Positions 32,801 to 43,300 of a stretch of DNA of 64,000 nucleotides are shown one piece after another. The stretch comes from Lagopus muta (lineage: Eukaryota; Chordata; Aves; Galliformes; Phasianidae). A program made the position numbers and the translations under genes. The first letter of the stretch is position 1; every line of letters starts with the position of its first letter. The DNA lies in the NCBI RefSeq assembly GCF_023343835.1, contig NC_064449.1, positions 4,439,778 to 4,503,777 on the forward strand, read 5' to 3'. Under the pieces are notes generated by a model that searched no databases, was not told the origin of the DNA, and saw only the letters and a list, made by a program, of their open reading frames with translations.

Positions 32801-33330
32801 TAAATAATACCCTATGGAAACAAACGACATTGTGTTTGGGCATAAAAAGATGGTAGAAATTGTAGGCTATGTGTCCTTCGGGTTTTCACTTTCAAAGGGC
32901 AGAAAAAAGACAGGGATAGACAAAAAGGACAGTTTGCATCTGAATTGCTCTTAGCAAAATAAGGAATATTTCCAAACCTTCTGTGGCCTTCAACCCAAAG
33001 GAACTTACACTACTTCACAGACAATATGCAGATAAAACCTCTATCCTTCAGGATTATATTGCACAAGGCGATACAAATAAGGGAATTTTGGGCACAGCTG
33101 TGAGTGGACACCTACTGACTTGCAAAACATCTTCCAAGGCTCACAAAGAACACCCAAAACTCCAGTAATGATAACAATTATTATTATCTCTAGTCACACA
33201 ATTACAAGCACTGGTATCCCTAGGAGCACTTACTGTCTAAAATTATTGCACCCTTTTGGCATAAATCTAAGACCTTTCTGCGCGACATGGAATAGGAGGG
33301 AGAGCTGCACCTACCTGGTAAAACTTGCAT
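23405..33330 (-). CDS. TBX6L: T-box transcription factor Tbx6L (VegT/Tbx16 orthologue), complete gene of nine coding exons
   Basis: Join, in transcript order: 33330-33315, 29650-29506, 28566-28464, 28011-27847, 27597-27451, 26960-26890, 25764-25673, 24815-24623, 23831-23405. The total is 1359 nt, 452 codons plus TAA, with GT-AG sites and matching phases throughout. Residues about 29-218 form the T-box DNA-binding domain, with [53 protein letters not shown] and NPFAKGFR. A basic PAKGQKRK stretch (227-234) is a likely nuclear signal. A proline-rich stretch lies at 360-369. The C-terminus (YSPYG at 392-396, ending FPYACW) closely resembles Xenopus VegT. The N-terminus MQVLPDIK resembles zebrafish Tbx16. 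The family activates mesendoderm and paraxial mesoderm genes in embryos. TBX6 and TBX2/3 are excluded by the VegT-type T-box ([15 protein letters not shown]). The ATG was chosen because this 16-nt exon alone gave the right phase and homologous residues. Confidence 0.93.
24623..24815 (-). CDS. TBX6L: TBX6L coding exon 8 (linker region)
   Basis: 193 nt, entered after GTGAGTCAG with AT completing an Asp codon, and leaving through CG|GTGAG. It encodes [16 protein letters not shown] and then a Gln/Pro-rich stretch ending PSYQTYR. The SDF...VKEES spacing matches the same region of VegT. An alternative AG 5 nt upstream (TACTGTGAG|TC) is ruled out because it puts the reading frame into a stop. Confidence 0.88.
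25673..25764 (-). CDS. TBX6L: TBX6L coding exon 7 (basic region after the T-box)
   Basis: 92 nt between TTTCTTTCCCAG and the GTAATT donor. It encodes residues 217-246, including [15 protein letters not shown]. The lysine/arginine cluster corresponds to SPSKRQKRK in VegT and is a probable nuclear localisation signal. Confidence 0.9.
26728..26739 (+). repeat. poly(G) run in a TBX6L intron
   Basis: Twelve consecutive G on the plus strand (C on the TBX6L sense strand), within the intron between coding exons 6 and 7. Confidence 0.95.
26890..26960 (-). CDS. TBX6L: TBX6L coding exon 6 (end of T-box)
   Basis: 71 nt between CTTTTATTTTAAG and the GTAAAC donor. It encodes [19 protein letters not shown], the C-terminal helix of the T-box that enters the DNA minor groove, and ends at an Arg codon split across the junction. 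Confidence 0.95.
27451..27597 (-). CDS. TBX6L: TBX6L coding exon 5 (T-box core)
   Basis: 147 nt, 49 codons in phase 0 at both ends, between GTCTCTGTGCCAG and GTAGCG. It encodes [19 protein letters not shown], then [18 protein letters not shown]. The [12 protein letters not shown] stretch distinguishes the VegT/Tbx16 class from TBX6, where the equivalent segment is quite different. Confidence 0.97.
27847..28011 (-). CDS. TBX6L: TBX6L coding exon 4 (T-box)
   Basis: 165 nt, 55 codons in phase 0, between CTTCTCTTTACAG and the GTAGGT donor. It encodes [31 protein letters not shown] and [13 protein letters not shown], all hallmark T-box motifs. Confidence 0.97.
28464..28566 (-). CDS. TBX6L: TBX6L coding exon 3 (T-box)
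   Basis: 103 nt between CATTTCTCCTTCAG and GTAAGC. The first base completes the Arg of GRRMFP. It encodes [19 protein letters not shown], then the stretch ending VPVDNFRYK, matching the T-box of VegT/Tbx16. Confidence 0.97.
29506..29650 (-). CDS. TBX6L: TBX6L coding exon 2 (N-terminus and start of T-box)
   Basis: 145 nt between TTCTCTCTCCCTGGTAG and GTGAG. The first two bases complete an Asp codon from exon 1. It encodes a short N-terminal spacer and then [20 protein letters not shown], where the T-box begins. The frame remains open for a short distance upstream of the acceptor but reaches TGA without an ATG, so a separate first exon is required. Confidence 0.95.
29651..33314 (-). other. TBX6L: TBX6L intron 1
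   Basis: An intron of about 3.7 kb between the 16-nt coding part of exon 1 and exon 2, starting GTAGGT and ending CCCTGGTAG. No coding exon was recognised within it. It contains an A run at 30368-30382. Confidence 0.75.
30368..30382 (+). repeat. poly(A) tract in TBX6L intron 1
   Basis: A run of about 15 A followed by GAAAAGAA. There is no recognisable retroelement body upstream of it. Confidence 0.9.
33315..33330 (-). CDS. TBX6L: TBX6L coding exon 1 (16 nt, start codon)
   Basis: ATGCAAGTTTTACCAG followed by the donor GTAGGT. It gives MQVLP plus the first base of an Asp codon, exactly the phase needed by exon 2. MQVLPDIK resembles the zebrafish Tbx16 start MQAIRDLK as I remember it. The ATG has A at -3. 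Another ATG lies 8 nt upstream in a different frame. The extent of the 5' UTR is not visible. Confidence 0.8.
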
Positions 33331-33588
33331 TTTTCCATGAAACGTGGAGTCTAGGAAGTCACACAGCCAGGAGAGCCACCAGAGTTCTCAATAAGGGAGC
33401 CACAATAGTCCAGTTCAAAAGCAGGTCTGATGTCCTGAAGCAAGCAAAAGCCCTTCCATCTGAGTTCCAGTGTCAAGAGTGACCGAGAAGCGGATGGGAC
33501 TCCAAGCACAGCTAGCCAAGGTGAGTTCCTGTTTTATGGAGGCTAATGAGCAGGGAGGAGCTTCTCGCCAGGGCTGTCCCCTTGCAAT

Positions 33589-33596
33589 CCTTTGAT
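33589..33596 (+). promoter_or_regulatory. TCF/LEF-type site upstream of TBX6L
   Basis: CCTTTGAT matches the TCF/LEF consensus, about 260 nt upstream of the TBX6L start codon. The position suits a Wnt-responsive mesodermal gene, but a single 8-mer has little weight alone. Confidence 0.35.
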
Positions 33597-33654
33597 GTCC
33601 GAAGGGACAAAGAGAGGAAGGATCTGCAGCAATGGCTGGGGCTAAGGGAAGAAA

Positions 33655-33661
33655 ATCAAAG
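33655..33661 (-). promoter_or_regulatory. second TCF/LEF-type site upstream of TBX6L
   Basis: ATCAAAG on the plus strand (CTTTGAT on the minus strand), about 60 nt from the first site and in opposite orientation. It lies about 325 nt upstream of the TBX6L ATG. Confidence 0.35.
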
Positions 33662-34420
33662 AGAATTAACATGGCTTTGACATACAGGAAACCCTACAGG
33701 GGAAATGCACCTTGATTTACTGCTAACACACTTCTAAACAAATAGACTAAAATCACTACTGGAAGACTTACCTACAAATAAATAAATACCTAAAAGCCCT
33801 TTAACCAGTAAGGAAATAATTCCGTCTGGCTATTGCAAGGATTTGATAAAACTCTCACGTCCAGAGCACAGAACCCCTTTATATCAGATCAGGAAAGGTG
33901 GAAGAACCAGGAAGCTGTTTCCTTCCCGAGCGATTAACAGCTTGTGGAAAACTTAAAGTTTGAGACCATCTCAAAACGGAGACGCTGCAGTAAGGTATGC
34001 ATCCACCAGAAGATGCCTTCTCCACTAACAGAAGCGCATCAGGTAAGGCTACCTACCTAGCCAATCTCTCCATTCACAGCCTTTAACTACAGTTAATTTT
34101 CCTATTTTATCATTTCTTACAGGCATGACTCTCACTGCTGCATCAGACGTCCTCAAGCTCGCAATTTATCTTTTCAGCAGCTCCTCGCCAATGAAAGCTG
34201 CATGGCTTTAACAGCACAGCTATGCTAACACACCATTTTACTGGCACCAACCTCCTTCAGCTGGACTGGTGCAAGTGACCTAAAAATCTGAAGCGTGGAT
34301 CAGGCACAGGTTTTATTTAGGCCTGCCCTTACTGAATGAAAGGCTGCACACAAACCGGAGGACTGCAGTGCTTTCCCTTAATTAGTTTATTCTGCAAGTG
34401 TGACCATTAGCTTTTGTACT

Positions 34421-34440
34421 TACAAGTGCTTACAAGTGCT
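34421..34440 (+). repeat. tandem duplication of a 10-mer
   Basis: TACAAGTGCT occurs twice in perfect tandem. Confidence 0.95.
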
Positions 34441-34930
34441 AAGACAGCAATCAAGCCTCATGCTTCAGGTCACAAACCAGCCACTACACCTCGGTGAAGA
34501 GGTGCATTCACGTATAGAAACAGCTATACTAACATTTATAGGTCAAATATAGAGTTCAAAAAGAGGAGGTCGAAAGCAGGATATCAGACTCAATGGGCCA
34601 GAACTGGATCCTGCACAGTAAACTTAGGAGTTCCCTGCTTCATCTCGAAGAGCAGCACTCTGAGGCTGCAGCTGATTCATGGTCTTGTTTTGCTCAGAAT
34701 AAAATAAGCACTTTTTATTCAGTTAATGACATTATTGGGACATCTGATTTTTAGACTGATGTGCAAAGCATTCTGAATTTGTTTGCAGTCAGTTCCTATA
34801 GAAAAACATCCCTTCAGTTCTGCATGTAGTGCTTCCTGGAGTAGGGAAAGCAACCACATGCAACGAGGACAAAGAATTTATTCACAGGATTTTCATTACG
34901 GCTCTTTTTCATCATTACTTTGAATTTCAG

Positions 34931-34998
34931 GCAGTACTGTGCAGGGAGTACAAGAAAGGCCACTGTTTATTGTGGCAAGAAGGAAGCTGGAGAGTTTG
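34931..34998 (+). other. exon-like segment, possible divergent transcript
   Basis: Flanked by a strong acceptor (CATTACTTTGAATTTCAG, preceded by CTCTTTTTCAT) and a consensus donor GTAAGT; 68 nt long. All three plus-strand frames are open across it, so coding status cannot be judged. A plus-strand donor CCAAG|GTGAGT at 33521 could be the preceding exon end. If so, this would be a transcript diverging from the TBX6L 5' end. Confidence 0.3.
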
Positions 34999-36617
34999 GT
35001 AAGTCCTGAGGAGTGTTTTATAGCTGCAGACGTCCATTGGCTCCTGGCAACTTTGTGGGACCACATCCTCCAAAGGCCTTCCTGACCTCCCTTCTAAAGT
35101 ACCAGGCAACACAGAAGACTGCAGGCTTTTCTTCAGCTAAATCCAAACCTGGGTCTCAGTACCACTGAGGTGGAGGCTGTCGTGTAGTGGGGTCACATAA
35201 CTCGTAGTTCAACTGAAGACTATTTATTACACATGTCAAAGGACAAATCGGAAGGAAAAAGATCAACTGTGAATGGTATTAAGGTCAAATCTCCTCTGCT
35301 GGTGCTCTCAGAGTCACTACCAGACACAAATGGAACAGGATGCAGAAATGCTTTTCTGCTCTGCCACAGAAGGGAAGCCAGCATCCAATCTGCTTCCCAT
35401 GTCCTGCTTTTGCAATGCTAGTATTTTAACTGCAGAAAGCAGAAACAATGACTGTAATCAGAATCTGAAAAGGGAAAATGGATCAAAAATTGGGTCAGAT
35501 TCAAGATACTATTAAGATGGATCACATCCCACACAGTCAGAAACCACACAGCAGCAGCAGCAGCACTGGGAATTTCAGACTTTACCTGACAGGAGCGTGG
35601 GATGTATCATGACTTACTGCTTCTTCCATGAAAAGGCATCAGATGGTCTCCTGCTGCCACTTCATTTGCACACTGCCTATCAACATGTCTGGAGAACACA
35701 CATTTGCTGCAAGCACTCAAATCCTTTTGTCTTTTCCCAGCTGATTGATGGGGAAGGTGGAGCCATTAATTACCCATGACTAGTTAAGAACTAGCTATTT
35801 CCCAGCCCTTCTAGTTGCACTGGAGAGGTTTTAAAAGTGAAAAAAAGTAAATTTGTTATTATTCCTGGAAAGCATGGCTAAAGGAGTAATCTCCGTGAAA
35901 TTCATTACTCGCCAAAGGGGAATTTAGCACATCACTCTCCTGTCTGTCTGTCCTTAGACACAGAATGCCTTGGGCTGTTTGCTGGGAAGTCAGAGGTGAA
36001 TGGTGTCTAACAATTCATTGGCAAATTGGAGGGCTGGGGGAGGAAAGGGAAGGCAGAGAGAGCGGAGGTGGGATGCACGATGTCCACAGTGAGAAGTCAG
36101 CGATGTACAGCTCTGCTCAAAGCTCACTGCAAGCAGCAGGTAAAAATCCTGCACTGCCTAGCTCTAACAGGAGGTTCTGCTGTGCTGAAGAGGATGAGCT
36201 AGGGCAGCACAGAGGGAGAGGATGAGTGATGACAAAAGCAGAAGCCAAGAGCTTTTGCTTTGCACCTCTTTGAGGAGGTGATAGGAAAGAAACATTCCCC
36301 TCTGTGTTTTGTAGTAAGGCAAATGTTTTCTGGCAGTTCTCCTGCATGTGAAGCATTAACCCTTAGCACTCCTTCCCCCATTTCTCCCTTCTGAACTGTG
36401 AGCCCTTTGAGATGAGGTGATCTCTTTGCCTGGTTGGCTGGCGATGGGAGCTCTCAAGCCACAGAAGATCATGTGTGCCAGCTGGGGGGAGGCTCTGGTT
36501 ATTGGGATCTGAGTCTGCAGGTGGCTGCACCAGCTCCATCCAGCAGAATTTCTAGGACACCATTCTGGCCTAAGAACAAGATCAAGCACAAGGTGTAAAA
36601 GTTACTGTCAGGCAGTC

Positions 36618-36656
36618 AGTTGAACTCAATGATCTTTATGGGCCTCTTCCAGTGTG
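36618..36656 (+). mobile_element. CR1 LINE 3'-end fragment
   Basis: TTGAACTCAATGATCTTTATG followed by GGCCTCTTCCA matches the end of avian CR1 elements. It is very short and lacks the terminal octamer repeats. Confidence 0.6.
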
Positions 36657-39600
36657 GGACATGAATCATTCCACGAGAAGCAGTGTTGTTTGCCTGAGTT
36701 TGTACAAGCCAGCAAAAGTAACACAGGGAAGTGCTAACTACATTTAAGAAATACTTCCCTCTGAAGCATGAGGATAGCCTTACTGTCATTTAAATGCAAC
36801 TCAGCAGATTTTCACCTGGTGTATGTAGGCCACAGCATCGGAGCATCTTGGCAACTCTTTATGAAGGACACTCTGCCATCTGATCTGCAGAGGATGAACA
36901 CTGAAAATGTAGAAAGTGTGTCATTAACGGGACTCAGAATCAAATAAATAGATAGCTACCTATTTTCATACTTAAAAAACAAGAAGCAGCCTTAAACTCT
37001 CCAGTTGGCTTTAGAGCCCACCAGTCTGTCCCTCAGATACAGGTTTAACGTGTACAGAGCAAATGGCCTGGCTATGCACAGGGAGGGCTGTGGGGAAAAG
37101 CAGTGTTTATCCAGAGGAAAAAAACTGATGGAAGTATTGCTGCTAGGCTGTGCCAGCCTAAGAGTGCAACTGCCTGTCCTTGTTACTTACTGACTTCAGC
37201 TTCCACAGCACAGCATCTTCTCACGGTGGCAGATGGTTCAAATGAGTTTTTCCTGGTAAAAGTTGCTTGGTGTCTTCATGTGTTACACTGCATTTGTGTT
37301 CAGCCATTCCACTCCCAGGACCCCAGCAAGAGGCCCCACAGCAGACTGACCTTTGTAAGGCCGAAAGCCCCATGCTGAGTCCCACACTGTATTACCCCCA
37401 AATCTTCCCTGTGCTCTCAGAAAGCAAAATCACATTTGGTAAAACAAAACAGTTGGTTGGAGAGGACCTGTTGGTAGCAGCTGAACGCGAATTCACAACA
37501 GGCATCTGGACACAGTGTGCTGCAGGGACGGCTGCTTGCCCATGCCCCTGAGCAGGGATGGGGATCTCTTTTGGAAGGGAACATGTGAAAGTGGCCCATG
37601 CAAATGAAAAGTAGTGCATTAGATGTTCAACACAGGCTTTTCCTCTTGCAGGTTTGTGGATTGAGGTATCTGGCCACAAAGCTGTGGCTCCTGAACTAAA
37701 AAGATGCTCTTCTGTCTCCCCTTTATCACATCCGCCCTCCCCAGCTGTCCTAGAATATGCACCCAGCAGTTAGTTAGCATTGAGACAAGAAGGGAAATGC
37801 TTAACAGCCACTTAACACTGAAGGCTGAGTTTGGCCTCAAAGGCTGCAGTCCAGAGTCAAATGCAAAGCATATCTGTCTGGAGCTCTTTCAAGTTTTCAC
37901 AGACTCCTGATGTTAGGTGCACTGCTTTCCTGTCGGCCCATTGTGCTTCCCAGACAGAGCTCAGCACTCTGTCCCACTCAAATCCACAAAAAGCACATTC
38001 AGTCAGCAAGGACGGCTCTGCTGTGCAGCAAAGCGCCACCCAGCACAATGCCGATGGTGCTGTGGGTCCTCTTCTGCCCCGGGGAAGGCTCTATCCTCAC
38101 ACGCCTGGGGTCCTGCAAGGAGGCATGGAGGGTCTGCCTCAGGAACAGGCAGCAAGCAGTTCTGGGCAAACACTGTGCATCGGTATTTTTACATGGATAC
38201 ACATTGTGCGTGCAGGAAAAAGAAGAGAAACATTATGCAGAGCTTAAGAACTGCTGGCAGTTCAATTTAACCATGAATCGAGGTCAGGAAAAATTCCTGA
38301 GCAGGATGGATTGTGCTGAACAGAACTTCAGCAACCTGACAAAAACCACTTCTGCAAGAAAAGCAGCAGGCCAAAGCCAGACTTTTGGATTTCTGAGATT
38401 GCAGATACAGTAATGCTACTTTGGTTTCTGCAAAGGATCCTTTCTGTTGGTGTGAGAAGTGTTGATAGAGTCAATACATTAACAGATAAAAAGCCAGACT
38501 CAATTAATGCAAGGCATTTTGCAAGCTGCTTTGTTTTGCCAACACAGATTTGTTCCATCGGTTTCCTAAGAAAGTTTCCATATACTGTTTATCACAGCAA
38601 GGTTCTAATCAAAACATGAAGTCAATAAACTGTATAACTCCCTATCAAAGGGACCATCTTCAAAGAGAGACTGTTGTGAGCTCTGCAGAGCAGAGCAGAG
38701 CTCAGTTCCTGCAGCACCAGTGACTAAAGAATGCTCAGAAAGACAACGAGCACCACAGAAAGCATGAGAGAACAGAACAGTTAAAACATATGTAGCAGAT
38801 TTGGATTCAAAGCATTTTTGTTTCATTTTACTAAAGTAAAATGCATTTGTTTCCTTTTATAATTTTATCATTTCCTTAGAAAAGAATTATGAAGTTATAT
38901 AGCCACAGTTACATACTACCCTCTGCCTACATCTCACACGAAGAAAGGAGCTGAGCCCACAGGATGTCTAACCAAACCATGGAGATAGCCTGCAAAGCAG
39001 TTTTTGAAAGCTGATACAGAGTATTATGATGGGACATATATAATCTGTAGGGAAGTCTGAAGCCAGTAACTAAGAGCTGGGAATATTTAGGCAATTAAGT
39101 AAAAAGTCCTCGGAGAGAATCCAAGCTGTGCTTTTTCTCACCCAACTTGTTCATCACCTGGTAGCAAAATGACACTGGTGCCCACGTGCATATTCAGGTA
39201 ATAATCACCAGTATCACCAGTGACAGTAAAGCAGCACCTGTCAGATTTCAGGATCCCTCAAGGCTGCAGTGAGACGAGGCTGTCAAAAACCCACATTCAT
39301 GCACACAACCAAGCACAGCTCCCACTTCACTGCTTTGCTGCAATCTCTATCTGCCTAGATTTTTTCCTCCATTCTCCTCATGTGAACAAAGTCCTCACAC
39401 TCATTCTTTGCTGCAGCCGTAGCCGTGGCACAGACTTCAGGCAGGATCACAGACCCACGGCTCCCTCCCCCTACCCGGCAAATTGTGAAATGTTTACGAC
39501 CTGGCTCTTATGGCTCTAGAGGTGCTGAATGGCCTTTTTCCCCCTCCGAGTCTCAGCTCCTGATGGGCAGCTACAGACCAACTTTGAGCCGGTTTGGTCC

Positions 39601-40362
39601 GTAGTTGTGGATTTTATTGCCCAGTTTGTCTCTTCAACTCACATTTGTAAGCTCCAGAGTAGATTTTTCCCTGGGTAACACTCTGCAGCTCAAAGAACTC
39701 TTCTTGTTTTTATTACATCCTTAGTGATTAAAGGGATATTTAAACCTCACAGTGCTCCCTGCTGTGAATATAAAAGCCTGCCATCATTCTGGATAGATGC
39801 ATTCTTAAAAAAAAAATTAAAAATTAGCCCTCCTATCGTGGACAACTGCTTTTAAGTTGTTAAGAGCATCAGGAACTTGAATGATTTAAATACACCCTTT
39901 GCAATTCCTTGAGAGACCAAGGAACGACCCACGGCTTTGAGCTACGTGAACATTATATGGACAAATTCCACATGGAGTGAGGACAATGAGGGTGTCTAGG
40001 AGCCACATTACACTGAAAATACTGGATTTAATCTACTGAAGAATAACTGACTTAGAATTGCTTTCCCCTCTAGCTTGACAGTCATTAATGCACACATAAC
40101 AGGTTCCGTTCTTATAATCACAGCCTTTCCTCTTGTGATGGGAGAACTTTCTTTCAATGGCTGGCAACTCACAAGCCAATCTGTGCCTGTCAACCAAATG
40201 TAGATCCAAACCACGTAATGTAAATGCCATAGAAATATCTGAGTTCTTCTACGAGTGCTGGGGAGTGTGCAGGAAGAAAGGAAGTCATATTTAAGAGCAA
40301 GCCTTCCTCTTGAGCACAGATTAAATAATATCAATTATGGCTCTACTGATTTTGCCACCCCC

Positions 40363-40387
40363 TTACACTGTTATTACACTGTTATTA
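40363..40387 (+). repeat. tandem duplication of an 11-mer
   Basis: The unit TTACACTGTTA is repeated in tandem, with short additional matching sequence at the end. Confidence 0.85.
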
Positions 40388-43300
40388 TGCTTCTACACAG
40401 AGCTGCTGCTGGAGTTGTTTTTATCATGAATGTTATCTGACTTCTAGAGTTCTTATCAAGAGTGGTCTCAAAACACTCTTCACTGCTTGCATCTCCTGTC
40501 TCTAACAGTGTTCCTGCCACTGCTGATGAAACTGCTGCTGGGAAAGTAAAAGGGAGGTGGTTTCCACTGAAATGAGAAGCAAAAGCAGCCCAGATCTTTG
40601 GTATAACTGGAACTTGTAGTTAAAAAACAACTTACTGACAGATGCTTACAGCTGCATCTGCTTTTTCCTGGAAGCCTTTTTAGAAATGCATCATTGCCCA
40701 TCTTCAGTTGGGTAACCTGGGACAGCAGCACATAAAATACAAGGACAAACAGAAAAGAAAACAGTTGGATCAGTGGAGTAAGGAAAGTGAAAGATGAAAA
40801 GCAAAGGTAAGAAATGGAAACAAGAAAATGAACTGATGATAGGGGAAGAGAGAGCATCAGGGAAGCAACATGCTCGTGTTTTCTGATCAGAAGAGGACAG
40901 CACAAAGCAGCACACAGTAACTGCTGTTGACAAAGTACAAGATCAGCTGCTGAAATCAGGGAACATTATTGCCCAGACACTCATAAGAAAAAGGTAATTT
41001 CTATATCAAATCCAGCATTTTAAACAAATACACTGGCTTCTGGGGTGATAAACACTTACATTTACCTTTACGAACCCCACCAGCTTTCTTGTTTCTGTCA
41101 CTGTGTTCTACCATTGGAATAAAAGCAGAGCTTCTTTTTAAAGACACTATTACAGTGTGTGGTATATATTTTAGTCTTACTTTCAGAAGGAATCTCCATA
41201 TTTTATAAAAAGGGATGGATGACAGCAATGCCAGAAACAGCTGTGAAGTTACCATGTGTTCTCAGCACTTTTTCCTCAGTGTGCCAGCAGATACAGCAGG
41301 GTGACACAACACCTTGTTCCTATGTGCTGTGCAGAGAGAGAGGACAAAAATCAGTGCCAAGCGTTGACAGAATGGGATTCTGCCTGCCCCATTGTCTGCT
41401 ACCTCACCCAATTCCAGTCTATCCCATTACAACAGGAGATACACACTAAGGGCACCTCATACTTTCCTGAGCTTTGTCAGTAACACAAGTTTAAGCTGAC
41501 AATTTCACTGCCTTACTCACACTGCAGCTACAGGGCTCCCTGGATGCCTGAAGGCAATCCAGTGGCGTGTGATAAGCAGAAGGCCAGACTGGATGCTCCA
41601 GTGCTTCTCCCTACGTAGCTGTTGCTGTTAAAGTCAGCTACTGCCACGGTCTGAGATTTCAAAGGCTTCCATGGAACAAAGCCATGGAAAATTTCACCGT
41701 AGGATTTTAGATATTTGTTTTTAATTATGTCTAAAGTGGGAAAAATGATCAATTGTATTAATGAACACAGGCAAACTGAATGGTGCTAGAACCCAAACTT
41801 CTGCCTGTCTCTCTTCTCCTACTTATGCACATTCTGCATTGAGAGATGCTCCTTTGTCTCATGCAAAGCCGAAGACAGATGGATTGAAAAGGAATTGAAA
41901 AAGGTGACCTTGGAAATGTGCTGTCATGGCCACAAAGATCATTTCAGGAACACTGTAATGTTCAGCCACCTCCATCTATAAAATGTGGTAATACTAAAGA
42001 GGTTACATTAGAGATAGTTTATGTGGTTTTCTGCAGCAAATGCAAAGCTTTTGCTTCCATCAGCGAAACAAAGCTAAATATAATCATAGGATGCATTTAT
42101 GAAAACAGCATATAATTGAGCAGGGAATTTGCATGGCTTCTTTCTGACCATCTACTGCAAAACAAACCTGTAAAATTCCATTTAAATCTTATCACCTCAC
42201 TATCACAGCCACTGCTGAGCTGGAGTGGAACTGGATGGACTGAACACGAAAAAAGCTTGGAACAGTTAAGCACAGCACATTGACTGGTGACTCCAGAAAT
42301 GAACATGTCTGCAGCGTGTAAATACTGAGATGACAAAGAGATTAATATGCTACAAGGAGATACAATCATCATCATTAGGGATCAAAATGAAAAATGCAAT
42401 TAGAGTATCTGGGAAAAAACATCAGCTGTGCAAAGGCAGCACGATTACAGAACGATTGGCAAAGCTCTTACTGTACTCATGATTTCTGCACAAATCAGTG
42501 TTAGTGCAGAGAACATTTCTGTCTCGACAAGAGCAGAAAAGGTGGCTCTGGCATACCTGTTCATCTCTTATTCCTATGACTTTTTCACAAAGCAGATTGT
42601 TCCCAGCAATATTCAGTGAGTTCTGGGCCCATGAAGGACATATGCTCTCACATGAATGGCTTCCCAGTGCCTTGCAATCAGAGAGAACCAGGAAAATCTG
42701 CAACGAATACCTTGAAGAGGGGATCCCCCCTTCCCCAACAGCTTCTCACTTGTAATGGCTATTGCCAAAAGCACAGTGTTCACTAGCAGCAGGGCGGCAG
42801 AGGGAGGTCCAGGCTTGAAGCTGGCAGTTGCAGGGAGGGAAATGAGCCTTCCTCTTCCCCCATTCCCTTCATCTTCATTTCACTCTGGGACCTTAGCTCC
42901 GTCTCTGCATCGACATAATTTGCTCGCATCATACACCAATATATTGCAAAGCTGCCCAAGTTATTTTAGAGGACCCCAGAGGTGAAACACCAAACATGTC
43001 AATTAACTGGAAATAAACTATGGCAATAACACTGAATTTTCCCCACAGAGCTTTTTGCTACATATTTAGGTCTCAATGTATATACAAAACTAGATTACTA
43101 CAATCTGAGGTGACAAAACCTCGAGCATATTAGGTGACTCAGATGATGGACCACTTTATCCTACCTGGCATTAAAACTGGTGGTCTTTGCTGTTGGCCAG
43201 AGCTGCAGCTGTTGTAAGGCTGGTGCCTGTTCAGCACTGGTGCTGTGAGCCATGTGTGGACATGTTTCCTGAAGACCCCCAGAAAAGAAGGGCTCCATAT

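Noticed and set aside
33415..33672. Minus-strand 85-codon frame as the first exon of TBX6L
   Set aside because: It has an ATG upstream of exon 2 but no donor giving the phase needed by exon 2. The 16-nt exon at 33315-33330 fits phase, donor and residues.
37831..38413. Overlapping plus-strand open frames of 138 and 167 codons
   Set aside because: Two frames are open over the same DNA, neither has a recognisable motif, and no splice pair or poly(A) signal organises them into a gene.
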